Origin: a candidate division Hyd24-12 bacterium UBA5074
GTDB lineage: Bacteria > Fermentibacterota > Fermentibacteria > Fermentibacterales > Fermentibacteraceae
Assembly: GCA_002414865.1 (NCBI GenBank)
Contig: DIAQ01000023.1
Span: 1-8,504 of the forward strand
Direction of reading: 5' to 3'
DNA length: 8,504 bases
Shown: one piece after another, positions 6,180 through 8,504 of the stretch
Layout: each line of letters begins with the position of its first letter
How positions within the stretch are numbered: the stretch's first letter is position 1
Made by a program: the position numbers and the translations under genes
Notes under the pieces: generated by a model
Database searches by the model: none
What the model was told of the DNA's origin: nothing
The model's input: only the letters and a program-made list of their open reading frames with translations

Positions 6180-7301
6180 ATGCTGGTCCATCTCGCGCTG
6201 CTGCTCCTGTCTGCTGCGGCGTCAGGAGATCCCGACAGCCTGGACGCGCAGCTCGCCTCGACTCAGGCGAGGATAGTCGAGCTCGAAGCCAGACAGGCGC
6301 AGGCAGGGGAGATCCTCGTCGCCATCCAGGACCACCTCGCGGTGGCCCGCGAGTACTACACGCGCCTTTCGGCCGAAGAGTCCGGCCTCCAGGCGGCGAT
6401 CGCCAGGATCGACGCCCGGTTCTCGACGCTCGACTCGGTGCGCGCAGGCTATGCCGAGGCCGTCTCCTCCTATCTGGTCTATGTCTACTCGCACAGGACC
6501 ATGATAGGCCCGGAGGCCATCTTCGCTCCCGGAGGCCTGGCAAGGGTCGTCAGGCGCGAGTCGTACCTGGATTATCTTGCGCGAGGCGCGGCGGACGAGG
6601 TCTTCCTTCTCCGCACGGCGACAGACTCCCTGGCGCATTTCCGCGACTCGCTCGGAATCCTGCAGGACGACGCTGCGAGGCTCAGGGGGCAGATGCAGGA
6701 CATCGAGAGCCGCATCGTGGACGAGGAGTCCCGCCAGGCCATGCTAAGACTCGAGCTGACGAGCGAGATCTCTATCGCACGCGACTCCGCGAGGACCATC
6801 GAGGACGAGAGGCGGCGCATGTCCGCCCTCGTGGCCGGCCTGAGAGTCTCCTCGGCGCCTCCGCAGGCCGGCATTCCTCTTCCAGAGCCCTCCTCGAGCA
6901 GCTTCCTCGAGGTGCACAGGGGAGATGTGCCGTGGCCTGCCGACGGGCGCATCCAGAGGGACTTCGGCCTCGAGGTGCATCCCGTGTACGGCACGGAGAC
7001 CACGAGCGACGGGATAAGCGTGACCACGCTCCAGGGCGTTCCCGTGTTCGCCGTGGGCCCCGGCACGGTGATGTACGCCCAGGAGTTCCTCAGCATGGGA
7101 AGGCTTGTCGTCGTGGACCACTGTGACGGCTTCTACAGCGTCTACGGACACCTCGGCAGCATGGTCGTGGAGGTGGGCGACGAGGTCCCGGAAGGCGGGC
7201 AGATCGGCACCACGGGCTCCCTGCCCGGAGGGACGAGCGGCTACTACTTCGAGATCAGGAGAGGCGGCCAGCCCGTCGATCCGAGGGAGTACCTGCAGTG
7301 A
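6180..7301 (+). CDS. EnvC/NlpD-like murein hydrolase activator, degenerate M23 (LytM) domain
   Basis: 373 residues. A short signal peptide (MLVHLALLLLSAAASG) is followed by long predicted coiled-coil stretches (about 20-85 and 145-220), an Ala/Pro/Ser linker, and a LytM domain at about 250-373 (WPADGRIQRDFGLEVHPVYG ... GVPVFAVGPGTVMYA ... VYGHLGSMVVEVGDEV ... YYFEIRRGGQPVDP). The zinc ligands are lost: the HxGxD motif reads SDGIS (276-280) and the HLHFE motif reads GYYFEI. It is therefore probably not a peptidase. As with EnvC and NlpD, it likely activates a cell-wall amidase in the periplasm at division. The start at ATG 6180 is preferred to the GTG at 6174, because GAGGT (6171-6175) then serves as Shine-Dalgarno. 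It lies 40 bases after metK and overlaps holB by 4 nt. Confidence 0.85.
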   Translation: MLVHLALLLLSAAASGDPDSLDAQLASTQARIVELEARQAQAGEILVAIQDHLAVAREYYTRLSAEESGLQAAIARIDARFSTLDSVRAGYAEAVSSYLVYVYSHRTMIGPEAIFAPGGLARVVRRESYLDYLARGAADEVFLLRTATDSLAHFRDSLGILQDDAARLRGQMQDIESRIVDEESRQAMLRLELTSEISIARDSARTIEDERRRMSALVAGLRVSSAPPQAGIPLPEPSSSSFLEVHRGDVPWPADGRIQRDFGLEVHPVYGTETTSDGISVTTLQGVPVFAVGPGTVMYAQEFLSMGRLVVVDHCDGFYSVYGHLGSMVVEVGDEVPEGGQIGTTGSLPGGTSGYYFEIRRGGQPVDPREYLQ

Positions 7302-8374
7302 GCGGAGGCGTCCTCAGGGAGCTCAGAGGCCAGGAGCGCGCAGGAGCTCTGCTCGACGGCGCGTTCCTCTCGGGACGGGTGCCCCATGCCTACCTCTTCG
7401 CCGGGCCGTCCGGCGTGGGCAAGCTGTCCGCAGCGCTGGCTGCGGCTGCATCCTGGATGTGTGAAAGAGGAGGGATCTGGTGCGGGGAGTGCCGGCACTG
7501 CAGGCGGGTCATGTCCCTCCAGCACCCCGATGTCCGTCTGACCATACCCTCGCTGGGCACCACGCAGCCCGAGGACATCGCTGCCCTGTTCACGGCGCGG
7601 GCGGCGGACGGGACGACTCCGTTCCGCCTGCCCGGCAACTGCACCGTCCCGATAGATGCTGTGAGGGAGATCCAGGGGAGGCTCGCACTCGCGCCCTTCG
7701 AGGGGCGGGGGCGCGTCGAGATACTGGTCGATGCCGACAAGATGCGGCAGGAGGCGGCCAACGCCCTGCTCAAGACGCTGGAGGAGCCCCCTCCGGCGAC
7801 CCTGCTCGTGCTGACGGCAGTCAGGGCATCGGCCATCCTGCCCACCGTCCGGTCGAGGGTGCAGACCGTGCGGTTCGCCCGTCTCGATGCGGATGCAGTT
7901 GCGGACGTCCTCCGGGAGAGGACGGGCATGGATCCGGCGAAGGCCGCGGAGATGGCTGCCGCAAGCGACGGGAGCGTGGGTAACGCGCTGGAGTCCTCTG
8001 CGGCGGGCGACGATTCCAGGGACGATGCCCTGTCGGCCCTCGGATTGATGTACGAAGGCGATGACTCGGCGGCGGTGGAGTTCGCGGCAGGCGCTGCCAA
8101 GAAGTACGGGACTGCATCGAGCGCATCGTTGTGCGCGAGGATACGGTCCTTCCTGCACGATTCCAGGCGCGCGCTCGAAGGGCTGCCCCCCCTGTTCAGC
8201 CTCCCGGGAGAGGTCCTCTGCGGCGGAGGGCGGGAGGCTGCGGCACTGGACGAGGCAACCCGGCTGTTTGCAGTTTGCGAGACCCGGTTGAGGGCGGGAG
8301 TTCTGCCGCAGGCCGCCCTGACGGCTGCGATGACCGGAGCCGCAGCTCTGCTGGGGCGGAAGGAGACCAAGTGA
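7298..8374 (+). CDS. holB: DNA polymerase III delta' subunit-like clamp-loader protein
   Basis: 358 residues, the clamp-loader AAA+ subunit of the replicative polymerase. Domains: HAYLFAGPSGVGKLS (30-44) carries the Walker A loop; a four-cysteine zinc module follows (Cys55, 62, 65, 68; WCGECRHC); VEILVDADKM (140-149) is the Walker B region; NALLKTLEEPP (155-165) is diagnostic; TVRSRVQTVRF (183-193) replaces the SRC sensor motif. The C-terminal collar part is poorly conserved. Walker A has Leu where Thr/Ser follows the lysine, and Walker B has a single acidic residue at the expected pair, so it is probably the non-hydrolysing delta' rather than DnaX. The GTG start overlaps the preceding stop (GTGA) and has GAGGGAG 8 nt upstream. 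Gene order with the PSP1 gene next matches the holB-yaaT pairing known from Firmicutes. Confidence 0.88.
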   Translation: MSGGVLRELRGQERAGALLDGAFLSGRVPHAYLFAGPSGVGKLSAALAAAASWMCERGGIWCGECRHCRRVMSLQHPDVRLTIPSLGTTQPEDIAALFTARAADGTTPFRLPGNCTVPIDAVREIQGRLALAPFEGRGRVEILVDADKMRQEAANALLKTLEEPPPATLLVLTAVRASAILPTVRSRVQTVRFARLDADAVADVLRERTGMDPAKAAEMAAASDGSVGNALESSAAGDDSRDDALSALGLMYEGDDSAAVEFAAGAAKKYGTASSASLCARIRSFLHDSRRALEGLPPLFSLPGEVLCGGGREAAALDEATRLFAVCETRLRAGVLPQAALTAAMTGAAALLGRKETK

Positions 8375-8504
8375 ACGACATTCAGGAGGTTCAGCCCTCC
8401 GGGATCTTCGAGTTCATCGAGGTGGCCTTCCGGGCCAGGAGGCTGGCGGTCTTCTCCAATTCGACGGGATTGCCGGTGGAGATGGGCTCGACCGTGGTCG
8501 TATC
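8371..8504 (+). CDS. PSP1 domain protein (RicT/YaaT type), N-terminal part
   Basis: The first 44 residues only; the gene continues past the window. The sequence IFEFIEVAFRARRLAVFSNSTGLPVEMGSTVVV resembles the start of the PSP1 C-terminal domain (…V.F…….F……..GD.VVVET..G). This is the domain of RicT/YaaT, which in Bacillus subtilis forms the RicT-RicA-RicF complex that controls RNase Y-dependent mRNA maturation. The GTG start overlaps the holB stop (GTGA), with AAGGAG 5 nt upstream, so it is translationally coupled to holB. The position after holB strongly supports the call, which rests on a short fragment. Confidence 0.7.
   Translation, partial: MNDIQEVQPSGIFEFIEVAFRARRLAVFSNSTGLPVEMGSTVVV

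Noticed and set aside
1..8504. CRISPR arrays, tRNA or rRNA genes, insertion sequences
   Set aside because: No regularly spaced direct repeats, no cloverleaf with a T-loop motif, no transposase frame and no terminal inverted repeats were seen.

Overview
The window is GC-rich bacterial DNA, dense with short-spaced genes. Two secreted proteins end in C-terminal beta-sandwich modules of the FlgD-Ig / 'type A sorting domain' kind. Such modules are common in the FCB superphylum and related candidate phyla. Together with the high GC this points to an uncultured FCB-type lineage (a Fermentibacterota-like phylum is my guess), but no rRNA or other phylogenetic marker is present to prove it. UGA is used as an ordinary stop for four genes here (3689, metK, the EnvC-like gene, holB), so the code is standard.

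Left half (1-4610): mixed-strand accessory genes. A Na+/Ca2+ exchanger-family membrane protein (minus strand, cut by the window edge) is divergent from a secreted endonuclease I with a C-terminal sorting-like domain. Convergent to it is a secreted FG-GAP/VCBS repeat protein whose frame is interrupted by one in-frame UGA. A hairpin with a SECIS-like AGGUU loop lies just after that UGA, so this may be a selenoprotein rather than a broken gene. Next come a small FMN-binding split-barrel (PNPOx-like) protein on the minus strand and, divergent from it, a secreted protein of the uncharacterised 'HEWG' family.

Right half (4611-8504): a plus-strand housekeeping operon, metK - EnvC-like degenerate M23 protein - holB (DNA polymerase III delta' type) - PSP1/RicT-type protein (cut by the window edge). 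The last two junctions are 4-nt GTGA stop/start overlaps. The operon has a clear promoter (GTGACA-17-TATACT). Its predicted start point lies directly before a SAM-II type riboswitch, followed by a strong intrinsic terminator before metK. This is an end-product feedback switch on S-adenosylmethionine synthesis that may also affect the downstream cell-wall and replication genes.

The points most worth checking are the putative UGA/SECIS in the FG-GAP protein and the SAM-II/terminator leader of metK.
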